Counted from the first letter of the stretch, positions 25,757 through 34,784 are shown. The stretch is DNA of 64,000 nucleotides from Chryseosolibacter sp964532595 (GCA_964532595.1 CAZHIQ010000014.1:1-64000); one strand, 5' to 3'. Notes: generated from the sequence alone by a model not told the origin. Numbers and translations are program-made.

Positions 25757-25879
25757 ATGGAATTTTCTTCGTGGTGGCCGTTTTATGTCGTGATTACGTT
25801 GTTCATTCTTGCCATTATCGCGCCCTGGGTTTGGCCGAATAAATCGGTGAGTGACAACAAGCATGACAACAAGTTCTAG
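25757..25879 (+). CDS. Small single-span membrane protein, 40 residues
   Basis: An ATG-started frame of 40 codons. It encodes a short aromatic N-terminus MEFSSWWPF, one hydrophobic helix (YVVITLFILAIIAPWVW) and a polar tail PNKSVSDNKHDNKF, the build of a genuine bacterial small membrane protein. TATTTTTA at 25721-25728 is one mismatch from a -7 box and about 30 bases upstream. It ends 21 bases before the LOG gene. There is no homology evidence. The preceding 129 bases (25628-25756) show nothing else. Confidence 0.5.
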   Translation: MEFSSWWPFYVVITLFILAIIAPWVWPNKSVSDNKHDNKF

Positions 25880-25900
25880 TTCATTTCCTGAACATAACGA

Positions 25901-26449
25901 ATGAATGTCTGCGTTTTCTGCGGATCGGCAACTGGGCGTAGTGCCATTTATGCCGAAGGGGCAGCAAAACTCGGGCAATTATTAGCAGAATCCTCCATTC
26001 AACTGATATATGGAGGCGGAAACATCGGGTTGATGGGAGTCGTGGCTGACGCTGTCATGCGGGCAGGCGGATCCGCCACCGGCGTTATTCCGTCTTTTCT
26101 CGTAGATCGGGAGGTGGGCCACCGCGGAATCACCCACCTCGAGGTCGTTGACAGCATGCACCAGCGGAAACAGCGGATGGCGGATCTCGCAGATGCCTTC
26201 GTAGCGCTTCCCGGAGGTTGGGGGACACTGGAGGAACTCTGCGAAATCCTTACCTGGAAACAGCTTGGCCTCATTCACCAACCGGTGGTGTTGCTGAATT
26301 CCAACCGTTTTTTTGATCCTCTTTTGGAGCAGATGCGTTTAATGACGAAAGAGGGTTTCCTGTCGGCTGATACGTTCAATCTACTGCATGTGGAAGATAC
26401 CCCTGAACACGTCGTGACCTTTCTGACCGCGGAAAAACTCGGCGGGTAA
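25901..26449 (+). CDS. LOG family phosphoribohydrolase
   Basis: A 182-residue Rossmann-fold protein of the LOG/TIGR00730 family, which hydrolyses nucleoside 5'-monophosphates (cytokinin-type ribotides or AMP) to base and ribose 5-phosphate. It shows the N-terminal MNVCVFCGSATG, LIYGGGNIGLMGVVADAVM, and the hallmark PGGxGTxxE motif as LPGGWGTLEEL. The full length is typical. The true substrate in bacteria is often unclear. Confidence 0.93.
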   Translation: MNVCVFCGSATGRSAIYAEGAAKLGQLLAESSIQLIYGGGNIGLMGVVADAVMRAGGSATGVIPSFLVDREVGHRGITHLEVVDSMHQRKQRMADLADAFVALPGGWGTLEELCEILTWKQLGLIHQPVVLLNSNRFFDPLLEQMRLMTKEGFLSADTFNLLHVEDTPEHVVTFLTAEKLGG

Positions 26450-26492
26450 CTCTTCCGAAATCCTTATCTTGAGATACGTTGCCGGAACGCTC

Positions 26493-27722
26493 ATGGTCCG
26501 CCTTGTTCTCGCCATAGGATTTTCATTTCTTGCCAGCACGTCGGTTGCTCAGGTCTTAGGCTTTTCGTTGTCTGAGGGCAAGAAGCGGGTTCAAATTCCA
26601 ATCGAAATTCACAACAACCTCGTTGTTGTTCCGGTTATTCTCAATGGCGCTCTTCCGCTGAAATTTATTGTTGATACCGGGGTGAGGACGGCAATTCTGA
26701 CGGAAAAGACATATTCCGACATTCTCAATCTGGCGTACTCGAGAAAGTATACGATCTCTGGTCCGGGAGGAGAACGGCTAATCGACGCGTACGTAACGAA
26801 CAACGTTTCCCTTCAGTTGCCTGGCGTAGATGGCCGGGGTCATGCCTTGCTTGTCCTGGCTGAAGACTACCTTGAATTGCGAAATTATCTCGGCACTGAT
26901 GTTCACGGTATTCTTGGCTACGAGCTGTTCAGCCGTTTTGTGACCACCATCGATTATGAACGCAAAGTGTTGACGCTGAGCGCGCCAACGAACTTCCGTA
27001 AGAAGAGGCGTTACGACGCAATCCCGATTAAGATAGAAGACACTAAGCCGTTCGTCACTACTTCGGTTGTGCTGTCGGACGGGACGCAGTTGACCGCCAA
27101 GTTACTCGTGGATACCGGAGCAAGTCATGGGCTGTTGCTGGAGCCTACTTCGCATCCGCGTATCCATGTGCCCGACTCGGTAGTGAGCAGTGTCATCGGT
27201 AGGGGTCTTGGGGGTGAAATCACAGGAAAAGTTGGACGCATTCATTCGCTGCGCATGGGTGACTACAATATCCCCGGAGTAATCGCCAGTTTCCCCGATC
27301 CCAACAGCTACTTTGATAGCCTAAAGCTTTCGCAGACCCAACGCAATGGCGCAATCGGCGGGGAGGTTCTTAGCCGCTTCACCGTAGTGTTCAACTTTCC
27401 TAAGGAGGAAATGTATATCCGTAAGAATGCCGCCTATAAAAAGAAGTTTCACTACAACCTGAGTGGCTTAACGGTCAGGGCGAAAGGTGCACGGCTTAAT
27501 GTATTTGAGATCATGGAAGTCAGGCAAAAGTCGGTCGCCGACCGCGCGGGGGTCCGGGCGGGAGACCTCATCGTCAGCGTCAATGGCATCAACACCCGCA
27601 GCCTCGATCTTAATACTATACTCGGGTTTTTCAATAATAAGCCAGGAAAGAAAATCAACCTTGTCGTTAACCGGGGAGGACAGCACCTCAAGGTACAATT
27701 TTCGCTCGCCGACCAGATTTAG
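26493..27722 (+). CDS. Exported retropepsin-like aspartyl protease with PDZ domain
   Basis: A 409-residue exported protein. The signal peptide (MVRLVLAIGFSFLASTSVAQ) fits ATG 26493 better than the upstream TTG 26469. Two pepsin-like lobes carry the catalytic motifs FIVDTGVRTAIL and LLVDTGASHGLL. A C-terminal PDZ domain (about 315-405) has FEIMEVRQKSVADRAGVRAG and DLIVSVNGI. Such proteins are common in Bacteroidota; their targets are not known. It converges on the receiver-like gene with a 4-base overlap. Confidence 0.9.
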   Translation: MVRLVLAIGFSFLASTSVAQVLGFSLSEGKKRVQIPIEIHNNLVVVPVILNGALPLKFIVDTGVRTAILTEKTYSDILNLAYSRKYTISGPGGERLIDAYVTNNVSLQLPGVDGRGHALLVLAEDYLELRNYLGTDVHGILGYELFSRFVTTIDYERKVLTLSAPTNFRKKRRYDAIPIKIEDTKPFVTTSVVLSDGTQLTAKLLVDTGASHGLLLEPTSHPRIHVPDSVVSSVIGRGLGGEITGKVGRIHSLRMGDYNIPGVIASFPDPNSYFDSLKLSQTQRNGAIGGEVLSRFTVVFNFPKEEMYIRKNAAYKKKFHYNLSGLTVRAKGARLNVFEIMEVRQKSVADRAGVRAGDLIVSVNGINTRSLDLNTILGFFNNKPGKKINLVVNRGGQHLKVQFSLADQI

Positions 27723-28189
27723 AAACGAATTTTGCTTAGCTGTCTCTTGCGATCGCGATACGCCTTGTATAGATAGAGCTGGGTTCTTCTGAACTTGAGT
27801 GAATTGCGCAGCATAGTATAGAACGATTCTGCTGAAAAGTTGTGTTTCAGAACGTAATCGAGGATGCCATTAGAGGACGCCTCCTGATAATTCGAGTTCT
27901 TCAGTACTGTGATGGGCACATCCTTCGTTTTCCGGCTGGCTGTCAGCGTTTGTATAGCCTGCGTGAGTTCCTCCTTACCGATGTTGTCGTCGATGAGGAT
28001 AAAATTCGGACGGAACCGCATCAGTCGTTCAACAAGACTGCGGAGATCAAAGGCAATTTCAGTAACAATCCTCCTTCCATCCAACTGATTAATCTTTTCC
28101 AATGTACGCGTCAGATCAATTGGGTTATTCCCGACAAGGAGAATATTCAAGGGCTCCGTGCTTTGTCTGATATCCACTTTTGTTTCCAT
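27719..28189 (-). CDS. Receiver-like (atypical response regulator) protein
   Basis: A 156-residue protein with a receiver-like fold pattern: beta1 LNILLVGNN, beta3 FRPNFILIDDNIG with D67/D68 at the phosphoacceptor position, and beta5 GILDYVLKHNFSAESF with the conserved-type Lys. The acidic pair after beta1 is replaced by G-N-N, so Mg binding and phosphorylation may be lost. The C-terminus is basic (LYKAYRDRKRQLSKIRF). The frame stays open 75 codons further upstream, but ATG 28189 starts just before the domain. No histidine kinase is adjacent. Confidence 0.75.
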   Translation of the reverse strand: METKVDIRQSTEPLNILLVGNNPIDLTRTLEKINQLDGRRIVTEIAFDLRSLVERLMRFRPNFILIDDNIGKEELTQAIQTLTASRKTKDVPITVLKNSNYQEASSNGILDYVLKHNFSAESFYTMLRNSLKFRRTQLYLYKAYRDRKRQLSKIRF

Positions 28190-28300
28190 GGTAGTACTAT
28201 TATATATACCGGGTTTGCTGGTAAAAGGTTTCCTTGGCTCATGCCGGCGAGGCCAGGCAATAGTTTTGCAGAGAGATACTTCAGCCCTTTTTGTCGACCT

Positions 28301-29410
28301 GTGAAAAAGATTGCGATTATTGGTGGCGGACTGGCCGGGTTGATTACTTCTATTCAACTCGTGCGCGCAGGGAATGCCTGCACTGTCTATGAAAAAAAAT
28401 CGTACCCGCTGCATCGGGTGTGCGGCGAATACGTCTCTAATGAAGCACTGCCTTTCTTAACGTCCTCAGGCTTACTGCCCAACGACCCCGGTGTTTCGCG
28501 TATCTCGTCGCTCGTTATTTCGTCGGTTACGGGCCGCTCGTGTAAAATTGACCTCGATTTGGGTGGCTTTGGCATCAGCCGATATGCTTTCGAAAATTTC
28601 TTGTATCGCGTTGCGGTCGCGGAAGGCGTCGAATTCTGTTTGAATACAGAAGTAGGCGCTGTTGATTTTCACGGTGATCACTTTGAACTCCACGCGATGG
28701 GCCAGACGCATACCCCTGACGTAGTAGTGGGCGCTTTTGGTAAAAGGTCGCGTCTTGATGTACAGCAAAACCGTTTGTTCATGAAAAGTCGTTCGCCTTG
28801 GGTCGGAGTGAAGTACCACGCGCACACGAGCCACCCCTCTGACGTCATTGCCTTGCATAACTTTTCCGGGGGGTACTGCGGGATATGTTGCGTCGAAGGG
28901 GGAGTGACAAACATATGCTACCTGACACACCGCGACAATCTTCGACGCTACGGCGATATTTCGCGCATGGAGCGAGAAGTCATGTTTCGCAACCCAAGTC
29001 TGAGGCGGATATTTCAGGAAAGCACTTTTCTCTTTGAGCGGGCGCAGGTGATTAATGAGATATCGTTTGCGGCCAAGGCTCCCGTTGAGAATCATATTCT
29101 GATGGCGGGAGATGCAGCGGGTATGATCACGCCGCTCTGTGGCAATGGAATGGCTATGGCTATTCACTCGGGCAAGATGGTCAGCGAAGCCGTTAATGCC
29201 TTTGCCGCGGGAAGATGTACACGGTCGGAAATGGAGGAGGCATACCGCCGTGATTGGGGCAGGCATTTTCGCAACCGACTGGCCATAGGGCGCCAAGTCC
29301 AGCGGCTCTTTGGAAAAACGTTCCTTTCTTCGCTGCTTGTCGGATGTGCCCGCGCGTTACCATCAGTGGCAACGGCCGTTATCCGCCGGACACACGGCTG
29401 CTCTTTTTGA
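28301..29410 (+). CDS. FAD-dependent oxidoreductase (UbiH / geranylgeranyl reductase type)
   Basis: A 369-residue flavoprotein. The dinucleotide-binding motif KKIAIIGGGLAG (GxGxxG at residues 8-13) starts right at GTG 28301; the frame is open far upstream but nothing conserved lies there. Later come HRVCGEYVSNEALPFL, typical of the geranylgeranyl reductase/halogenase-like group, and the FAD-ribityl motif LMAGDAAGMITPLCGNGMAM. It could hydroxylate an aromatic ring or reduce prenyl double bonds. It is 3 kb from a type III PKS and its methyltransferase, and such flavoproteins accompany type III PKS genes elsewhere. Confidence 0.85.
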   Translation: MKKIAIIGGGLAGLITSIQLVRAGNACTVYEKKSYPLHRVCGEYVSNEALPFLTSSGLLPNDPGVSRISSLVISSVTGRSCKIDLDLGGFGISRYAFENFLYRVAVAEGVEFCLNTEVGAVDFHGDHFELHAMGQTHTPDVVVGAFGKRSRLDVQQNRLFMKSRSPWVGVKYHAHTSHPSDVIALHNFSGGYCGICCVEGGVTNICYLTHRDNLRRYGDISRMEREVMFRNPSLRRIFQESTFLFERAQVINEISFAAKAPVENHILMAGDAAGMITPLCGNGMAMAIHSGKMVSEAVNAFAAGRCTRSEMEEAYRRDWGRHFRNRLAIGRQVQRLFGKTFLSSLLVGCARALPSVATAVIRRTHGCSF

Positions 29411-29469
29411 AAAGAGGATCCAACTTTTTTGTTAAATTGCCGCTACCTTCTCTCAACCTTAATTGACTT

Positions 29470-30426
29470 ATGAACCGCATCGAGTTTCTCCGTACGTTAG
29501 GATTGCTTACCGCATCGATCCCTATGGGATCACAACTATTGTCGTGCTCATCAAAAACCTCAACCACCGAGTCTGAAGAGAAGAGCGCTGGTTCGAAAGA
29601 TTTGTTCTTCAAGATATCCCTTGCTGAATGGTCATTGAACAAGCAGATTTTTTCCGGGGAGATTTCGAACCTGGACTTCCCGGCTAAGGCACGCCAGGCG
29701 TTTGGAATCGAAGCGGTCGAATATGTCAATCAGTTCTTTATGGACAAGGCGCAGGATAAGAATTACCTCAGAGAACTGAAGATGCGCAGCAACGATGTAG
29801 GGGTGACGAATGTCCTGATCATGTGCGATCTGGAAGGAGGTCTCGGTGACACGGATGAAGCACGTCGTATTCAGGCGGTTGAAAACCATAAAAAGTGGGT
29901 CGAGGCGGCTCAGTTTCTGGGCTGCAGCTCAATACGTGTCAATGCGTACGGAGAAGGTTCACGCGAGGAAGTGGCACGCGCGGCGACCGACGGACTTCGA
30001 CGGCTGGCCGAATTCGCCAAAGATTTTGACATCAACGTAATCGTCGAAAACCACGGAAGTTACTCCTCGGACGGGGAATGGCTTAGTTCCGTCATTGGTG
30101 CGACGGAGATGAGCAATTGTGGTACACTTCCTGACTTCGGAAACTTCTGCATCCGCTACGAGAATAATGCGTGCGCAGAGTGGTATGACCGCTACAAGGG
30201 CACTGAGGAGATGATGCCCTATGCGAAGGGGGTAAGTGCTAAAACTTACGACTTCGACGATCACGGTAATTGCATTGAGACGGACTATAACCGGATGCTG
30301 CGCATTGTAAAAGACGCAGGCTACACGGGATATATAGGTATCGAATACGAAGGAAGCAAGCTGTCGGAGGACGAAGGCATCATGGCTACCAAAAGGCTTC
30401 TTGAACGTATCGGCGCTCTCGTCTGA
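29470..30426 (+). CDS. Exported xylose-isomerase-like TIM-barrel protein
   Basis: A 318-residue sugar phosphate isomerase/epimerase family member (AP endonuclease 2-like TIM barrel). The N-terminus MNRIEFLRTLGLLTASIPMG ends in a lipobox LLSC at Cys26, so it is probably a lipoprotein. The core shows FKISLAEWSLNKQIF, IRVNAYGEGSREEV, the metal-site Glu in INVIVENHGSYSSDG, CGTLPDFGNF and YIGIEYEGSKLSEDE. The substrate is unknown. It lies between the flavoprotein and the UbiA gene, so a link to the polyketide genes is possible but not shown. Confidence 0.85.
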   Translation: MNRIEFLRTLGLLTASIPMGSQLLSCSSKTSTTESEEKSAGSKDLFFKISLAEWSLNKQIFSGEISNLDFPAKARQAFGIEAVEYVNQFFMDKAQDKNYLRELKMRSNDVGVTNVLIMCDLEGGLGDTDEARRIQAVENHKKWVEAAQFLGCSSIRVNAYGEGSREEVARAATDGLRRLAEFAKDFDINVIVENHGSYSSDGEWLSSVIGATEMSNCGTLPDFGNFCIRYENNACAEWYDRYKGTEEMMPYAKGVSAKTYDFDDHGNCIETDYNRMLRIVKDAGYTGYIGIEYEGSKLSEDEGIMATKRLLERIGALV

Positions 30427-31302
30427 TCAAGCTCTGGATTCCAGAAAGAGGAAAAGGAAATAGCCGTTCAGGAGAAACCCGGATAGATAATTAAAGCGCA
30501 TCGTTCGGGTATGGTTGGCAGCTGTCCGGTCTTTGAGGGAGAGCGCAAACCAATAGATGAAATAGGCGAGGACCGGAATGAGCGCAAGAAGGAAGTACCA
30601 GGCATACCTTTCCGCATAGACGTATTTGAGGTAAAACAGAAAGCCCCCAATTGCCACCGTAAAGCATGACGCGGCGAAGTAGAACGTCCCCGGAATTCCC
30701 AACCGTATACTCAGCGTGATATCTCCGCGAAGGCGGTCTTCTTCATGCTGATAGACTTGCGTCAGCGGATAATTCGCCCACAGCATCAGGCTGGTGAGAA
30801 GGCCCGGAATGACAACGTTAGGCGAGAGCGATTGATTAAATGTGTAGTCGTTCACGCCTACGTAGCTCATCATGAACGTGAACAACCCTTGAAACAGTCC
30901 GGTTACAATCCAACTCGTCCACGCGTATTTTTTTAGTCTTATCGCCGGGTGACTATACGCCTTTGAGACCAGTCCGTACACCAGGAGCATCGCCGCGAAG
31001 CTGGTATTGATTTTTAGGTATCCCACCACAATGGCCGCGCTGTCCAGCAACAACGCGAGACTGTACAGCCCTCTCTTCACAGGAGGAGGGTGTTTCAGTC
31101 CGCCGATGCTTTTTGTGTCCTTGTCAAAGTAACTGTTGTAACCATTGCTCGCGGGGTACAGCAGGAAGTGAATAATGAAGAAACTCCAGAACACACGCTC
31201 GCCCGTCAGGTTGTCGGAAACGGAAAGGGCAAACAGGAAGATGGGCAGGAGAAAGACCGAGAACGGTATGCGTAAGTGAAGCCAGGATGAACGTGAGAAC
31301 AT
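30427..31302 (-). CDS. UbiA-family prenyltransferase
   Basis: A 291-residue integral membrane protein with about eight to nine helices. It carries the two Asp-rich motifs that bind prenyl diphosphate with Mg: YNSYFDKDTKSIGG and YQHEEDRLRGDITLS. The family attaches isoprenoid chains to aromatic or other acceptors. ATG 31302 begins at the usual MFSRSSWLHLRIPFSVF; the frame upstream lies antisense to the PKS gene. It is divergent from the type III PKS gene with only 39 bases between starts, so the two probably share a control region. Confidence 0.88.
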   Translation of the reverse strand: MFSRSSWLHLRIPFSVFLLPIFLFALSVSDNLTGERVFWSFFIIHFLLYPASNGYNSYFDKDTKSIGGLKHPPPVKRGLYSLALLLDSAAIVVGYLKINTSFAAMLLVYGLVSKAYSHPAIRLKKYAWTSWIVTGLFQGLFTFMMSYVGVNDYTFNQSLSPNVVIPGLLTSLMLWANYPLTQVYQHEEDRLRGDITLSIRLGIPGTFYFAASCFTVAIGGFLFYLKYVYAERYAWYFLLALIPVLAYFIYWFALSLKDRTAANHTRTMRFNYLSGFLLNGYFLFLFLESRA

Positions 31303-31341
31303 TGGGTATTTCTTTTGTCTGAAGCTATTCCTTCTCCTTAA

Positions 31342-32448
31342 ATGAGTCATATAACGGCTATTGGCACTGCAACTCCACCGTATAGATTCCGTCAGTCGGA
31401 GATCGAGAGTTTTATGGTCCGCGCCATGAGGCTCAACCTCAACGGAGATGCAAGAAAACTTCGCGCCATATTCCGCTCGAGCGGTATAGACTACCGACAT
31501 TCTGTGCTGGCCGACTACGGCCGGGAAGAGGGCTTCTCTTTTTACGCCGACAATGAAGCCCTGGAGCCTTTCCCCGGTACCTCGAAAAGACTGGAAGCCT
31601 TCCGATCTCAAGCAGCTACCGTGAGTGTAGCAGCAGTTCGCGATATGCTACGGATGAGGGGCGACTTCGATCTGAAAACGATAACCCACCTGATTGTGGT
31701 CTGTTGTACGGGGATGTACGCACCGGGGCTTGACATTGACCTGGTCAGGGAACTGGGTCTTCGCAATACTGTTGAGCGCACGGCCATTAATTTTATGGGC
31801 TGTCAGGCCGCTATCAATGCGTTGCGTATCGCTGATGCTGTCTGCGCCCGAAGTGATGAGGGCAAGGTGCTCGTTGTTTGTACGGAATTTTGCAGTCTCC
31901 ATTTTCAGCGAGAGCCAACAGAGGATAATCTGATCGCGAACGCGTTATTCGGCGACGGATCAGCGGCGGTGTTGGTAGAAGCAAATACGTCTGCGCGACT
32001 CCGGTTGCATCTCCGTGATTTCCGGAGCGAGCTGGCGCTGGCTGGCATAAACGATATGGCCTGGACCGTTGGAGACCTGGGGTTTCAAATGCGTCTCTCG
32101 GCGTATGTGCCGGACTTGGTTGGCGAGGGCGTCGGGTCGCTGGTAGACGCCCTTCTGTCCCGATGCGCGCTCGACGTCTCGCGTATCCGCTACTTCGCCG
32201 TACACCCCGGGGGTAAGCGAATTCTCGACGCAGTTGAGCGCAAACTCGCGCTGCCCGCGGAGGCCACCCGGCATTCACGTGATGTGCTTCGCCAATATGG
32301 TAACATGTCGTCGTCGACCGTTCTTTTTGTATTGCATCGACTTATCGAAGGAATTGACAACCGCGCTAGGGGGGAGCATATTCTCGGTCTGGCGTTTGGC
32401 CCCGGACTAACAATGGAAAGCGTACTGATAACGATCGAAGACGTTTAG
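31342..32448 (+). CDS. Type III polyketide synthase (chalcone/stilbene synthase family)
   Basis: A 368-residue homodimeric ketosynthase that extends a starter acyl-CoA with malonyl-CoA and cyclises the chain to a resorcinol, pyrone or related ring. The full Cys-His-Asn triad is present: C154 in FMGCQAAINAL, H288 in FAVHPGGKRIL and N321 in YGNMSSSTVLF, plus the GFGPG-type loop LAFGPGLTMES. It should be active. The starter cannot be read off. The next gene, a methyltransferase, begins at the very next base after the stop. Confidence 0.95.
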   Translation: MSHITAIGTATPPYRFRQSEIESFMVRAMRLNLNGDARKLRAIFRSSGIDYRHSVLADYGREEGFSFYADNEALEPFPGTSKRLEAFRSQAATVSVAAVRDMLRMRGDFDLKTITHLIVVCCTGMYAPGLDIDLVRELGLRNTVERTAINFMGCQAAINALRIADAVCARSDEGKVLVVCTEFCSLHFQREPTEDNLIANALFGDGSAAVLVEANTSARLRLHLRDFRSELALAGINDMAWTVGDLGFQMRLSAYVPDLVGEGVGSLVDALLSRCALDVSRIRYFAVHPGGKRILDAVERKLALPAEATRHSRDVLRQYGNMSSSTVLFVLHRLIEGIDNRARGEHILGLAFGPGLTMESVLITIEDV

Positions 32449-33153
32449 ATGCCCGACCTTTCTATCAGATCGACCGACCAGGAGCGTATGGATGACTTGT
32501 CAGTCTCAGGGGGCGACTTATTTCAGGCGTTGCGCGAACTGGATGGTATCAACTATTTGCTGGGGGGGAATTATGTGACGCTCCGCGGAATCAACGAACT
32601 CATGACGGGTACTCCGGCGCGTGTCTGGCATATTGCCGATCTTGGCTGCGGTAGTGGTGATATACTCAGAAGAATCCGGCAAATGACGGATCGCAAAGGA
32701 GTTCAGTCTCTGCTTTACGGAGTTGATGCAAACCCGAATGTGATTGCCTACGCTCGTGCCCATACGCCCGACTCATGTGGTATTACCTACATCGCTGAGG
32801 ATATATTCTCATCCTCGTTTCAGAAGCGCAGGTTCGACATTGTCACGGCTACCCTTTTCTTTCATCACTTTCATGACCAGGAACTCGTTCTGCTCTTGTC
32901 GCGACTCCGGGAAAGCGTTTCGGTGGGGATCGTGATTAATGATATTCATCGTCATTGGTTTGCGTACTACGCAATCAAGATGCTAACGCGTTTGCTTTCT
33001 AAATCGCCCATGGTAAAGCACGACGCGCCGGTGTCAGTGCTCCGCGCTTTTACGCGGCATGACCTGGAGCGTGTACTGCGACAGGCGGGATTCAAACGTT
33101 TTACGATACGTTGGCGTTGGGCATTTCGCTGGCAGGTGATTGTACGATTATAA
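32449..33153 (+). CDS. Class I SAM-dependent methyltransferase of the PKS cluster
   Basis: A 234-residue methyltransferase. The N-terminal helix region ALRELDGINYLLGGNYVTLR precedes motif I ADLGCGSGDILRRI, then VDANPNVIAYARAH (acidic residue of beta2), and VTATLFFHHFHDQEL. Close relatives often sit next to type III PKS genes and methylate the polyketide product on O or C. It begins directly after the PKS stop codon, so the two are cotranscribed. Confidence 0.9.
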   Translation: MPDLSIRSTDQERMDDLSVSGGDLFQALRELDGINYLLGGNYVTLRGINELMTGTPARVWHIADLGCGSGDILRRIRQMTDRKGVQSLLYGVDANPNVIAYARAHTPDSCGITYIAEDIFSSSFQKRRFDIVTATLFFHHFHDQELVLLLSRLRESVSVGIVINDIHRHWFAYYAIKMLTRLLSKSPMVKHDAPVSVLRAFTRHDLERVLRQAGFKRFTIRWRWAFRWQVIVRL

Positions 33154-33210
33154 TAGCCGGAATGACGAAAAAATGGCACAATTTTTCGTACTTGGTGGAA
33201 AATTACCATC

Positions 33211-33762
33211 ATGAAACCCCATATTCTTGTTTTAGTGCTCCTCGTCCTGGCTAGTGGTTGCTCAAAGAGTCCGCTGGGGCAGAAAGTGAAGGAGCCCTTC
33301 CGCGGAAGTGCGTACGAATCCAATAATCGATTCTTCAGAGCCACCGGGAAAGGAGAGAGCGTCAAAGACAATATCGCAAGAGGCAAGGCCGACATTGAAG
33401 CCAAGGCCATGCTGGCGAGTCAGGTCAACGTTACCATGAAGCAGGTGGCTGATCAGTACCTTGGGCAAACCGAGAACGCCGACGCAGCGGACGTCGCCGA
33501 CAAGTTTCAAAGTCTCGTCAGGGAGGTAATGAATACTGATCTGGCTGATCTCCGCAAGATCGGTGAACGGAAGTACTTCAATGAGAAGGAAAACAAGTAT
33601 ACCGTTTTCATTGCCTATGAAATAAAGAAGAACGCGATGCTTCGGTTTATGAAGAAGCAAGCGAAGACGGATAAGACCATAAATGCACGACAACGCGCGC
33701 TGATAGAAGAAATCATCGATCAGGAGCTCGAGAAAGCCGACGCCGCTGACCGCGGTCGTTGA
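33211..33762 (+). CDS. LPP20-like lipoprotein
   Basis: A 183-residue lipoprotein with signal MKPHILVLVLLVLASGC and lipobox ASGC at Cys17. The mature part resembles LPP20-type proteins (FFRATGKGESVKDNIARGKA, IEAKAMLASQVNVTMKQVAD, YTVFIAYEIKKNAMLRFM) and ends in a charged helix. The function of the family is unclear; some are surface lipoproteins. It lies 57 bases after the methyltransferase on the same strand and probably belongs to a separate unit with corA. Confidence 0.8.
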   Translation: MKPHILVLVLLVLASGCSKSPLGQKVKEPFRGSAYESNNRFFRATGKGESVKDNIARGKADIEAKAMLASQVNVTMKQVADQYLGQTENADAADVADKFQSLVREVMNTDLADLRKIGERKYFNEKENKYTVFIAYEIKKNAMLRFMKKQAKTDKTINARQRALIEEIIDQELEKADAADRGR

Positions 33763-33833
33763 GAAATTTTTTGGCAGGTAGGTAATCACATGTGGCTCGC
33801 TTTTTTAAAGAATGGCCTAAATTGCGCCACGAA

Positions 33834-34784
33834 ATGATCCGCGTGTATACCATACGGGAGGGTAAGATAGAGCAGCACAAAAATCCTGCTCTGGAGGAGA
33901 TTACGCGCTTCGATGGCATCTTGTGGATCGACCTGCAATCACCGAGCGCACAGGAGCGCGAGTTCGTTGAGAAGAATTTTGCTATTGAGTTCTTTACCTC
34001 GCAAGAGGTTCAGGAAATCGAAAGTAGCTCGCGGTTTTTCGAGACGGAGGAAACAATCGAAATAAATCTGGGCTTCGTATCTACTGACGTTGAGCTAACC
34101 GTTCAGAACGTCACGTTTATCCTTAAGAACAATACCCTCTTTACGTATCGACACGGAGACGTCAAAACGTTTGCAGAAGCGGTTCGTCGTCTTAAGACAA
34201 TGAGTACGCAGACGAAGGACCACGGTCTGAATGTTTTCCTTACCATTCTGGAGGCGCGTATTGATGGCGATGCTGACTTGATTGAGGGAATAAACCGCAG
34301 GGTTAATCACGTCAGTAAGTCGTTGATTGCGCAGGGGCAGCTCAGGGAAGAGCTTCTTCTGGGTATAGCCCAGTTGCAGGAGAACGTCATGATTCTCCAT
34401 CAGGCAATAACGGAAAAACAGCGTGTGGTCAGTTCGTTGATAAGGATCCCTGAATTCAACCGACTGGGTAACGAAAGGCTTTCAATTCTTATACGCGACA
34501 TCGCGTCCCTTCTGCAGCACTCCCAGTTCAGCTCGCAGCGCCTTGAGTACTTGCAGAACACATTCCTCGGTCTTGTCAATATTGAGCAAAACCAGGTCAT
34601 CAAGATCTTTACGGTCGTGACCGTAATCTTTATGCCCCCCACCCTCATCGCCAGCATCTATGGCATGAACTTTACTCATATGCCTGAGGTCGAATGGGCA
34701 GCTGGTTATCCGGTGGCGCTTGGGCTTATGGTAGCGTCATCGCTTATTTTTCTTTGGTACTTCCGGCGCAAGAAGTGGCTCTGA
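33834..34784 (+). CDS. corA: CorA family Mg2+/divalent cation channel
   Basis: A 316-residue protein with a large cytoplasmic N-domain (MIRVYTIREGKIEQHKNPAL), a long helix, and two C-terminal membrane helices. The universal pore motif GMN is at residues 277-279 in ASIYGMNFTHMP, followed by a second helix and the basic tail RRKKWL. GTG 33792 would add 14 residues, but ATG 33834 matches the usual CorA N-terminus better. Mg, Co or Zn could be carried. Confidence 0.93.
   Translation: MIRVYTIREGKIEQHKNPALEEITRFDGILWIDLQSPSAQEREFVEKNFAIEFFTSQEVQEIESSSRFFETEETIEINLGFVSTDVELTVQNVTFILKNNTLFTYRHGDVKTFAEAVRRLKTMSTQTKDHGLNVFLTILEARIDGDADLIEGINRRVNHVSKSLIAQGQLREELLLGIAQLQENVMILHQAITEKQRVVSSLIRIPEFNRLGNERLSILIRDIASLLQHSQFSSQRLEYLQNTFLGLVNIEQNQVIKIFTVVTVIFMPPTLIASIYGMNFTHMPEVEWAAGYPVALGLMVASSLIFLWYFRRKKWL

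Noticed and set aside
27842..28300. N-terminal 153-codon extension of the flavoprotein frame
   Set aside because: It lies antisense to the receiver-like gene, and the GxGxxG motif that begins such proteins comes right after GTG 28301.
31303..31611. N-terminal 103-codon extension of the UbiA frame
   Set aside because: It is antisense to the conserved start of the PKS gene and has no UbiA similarity.
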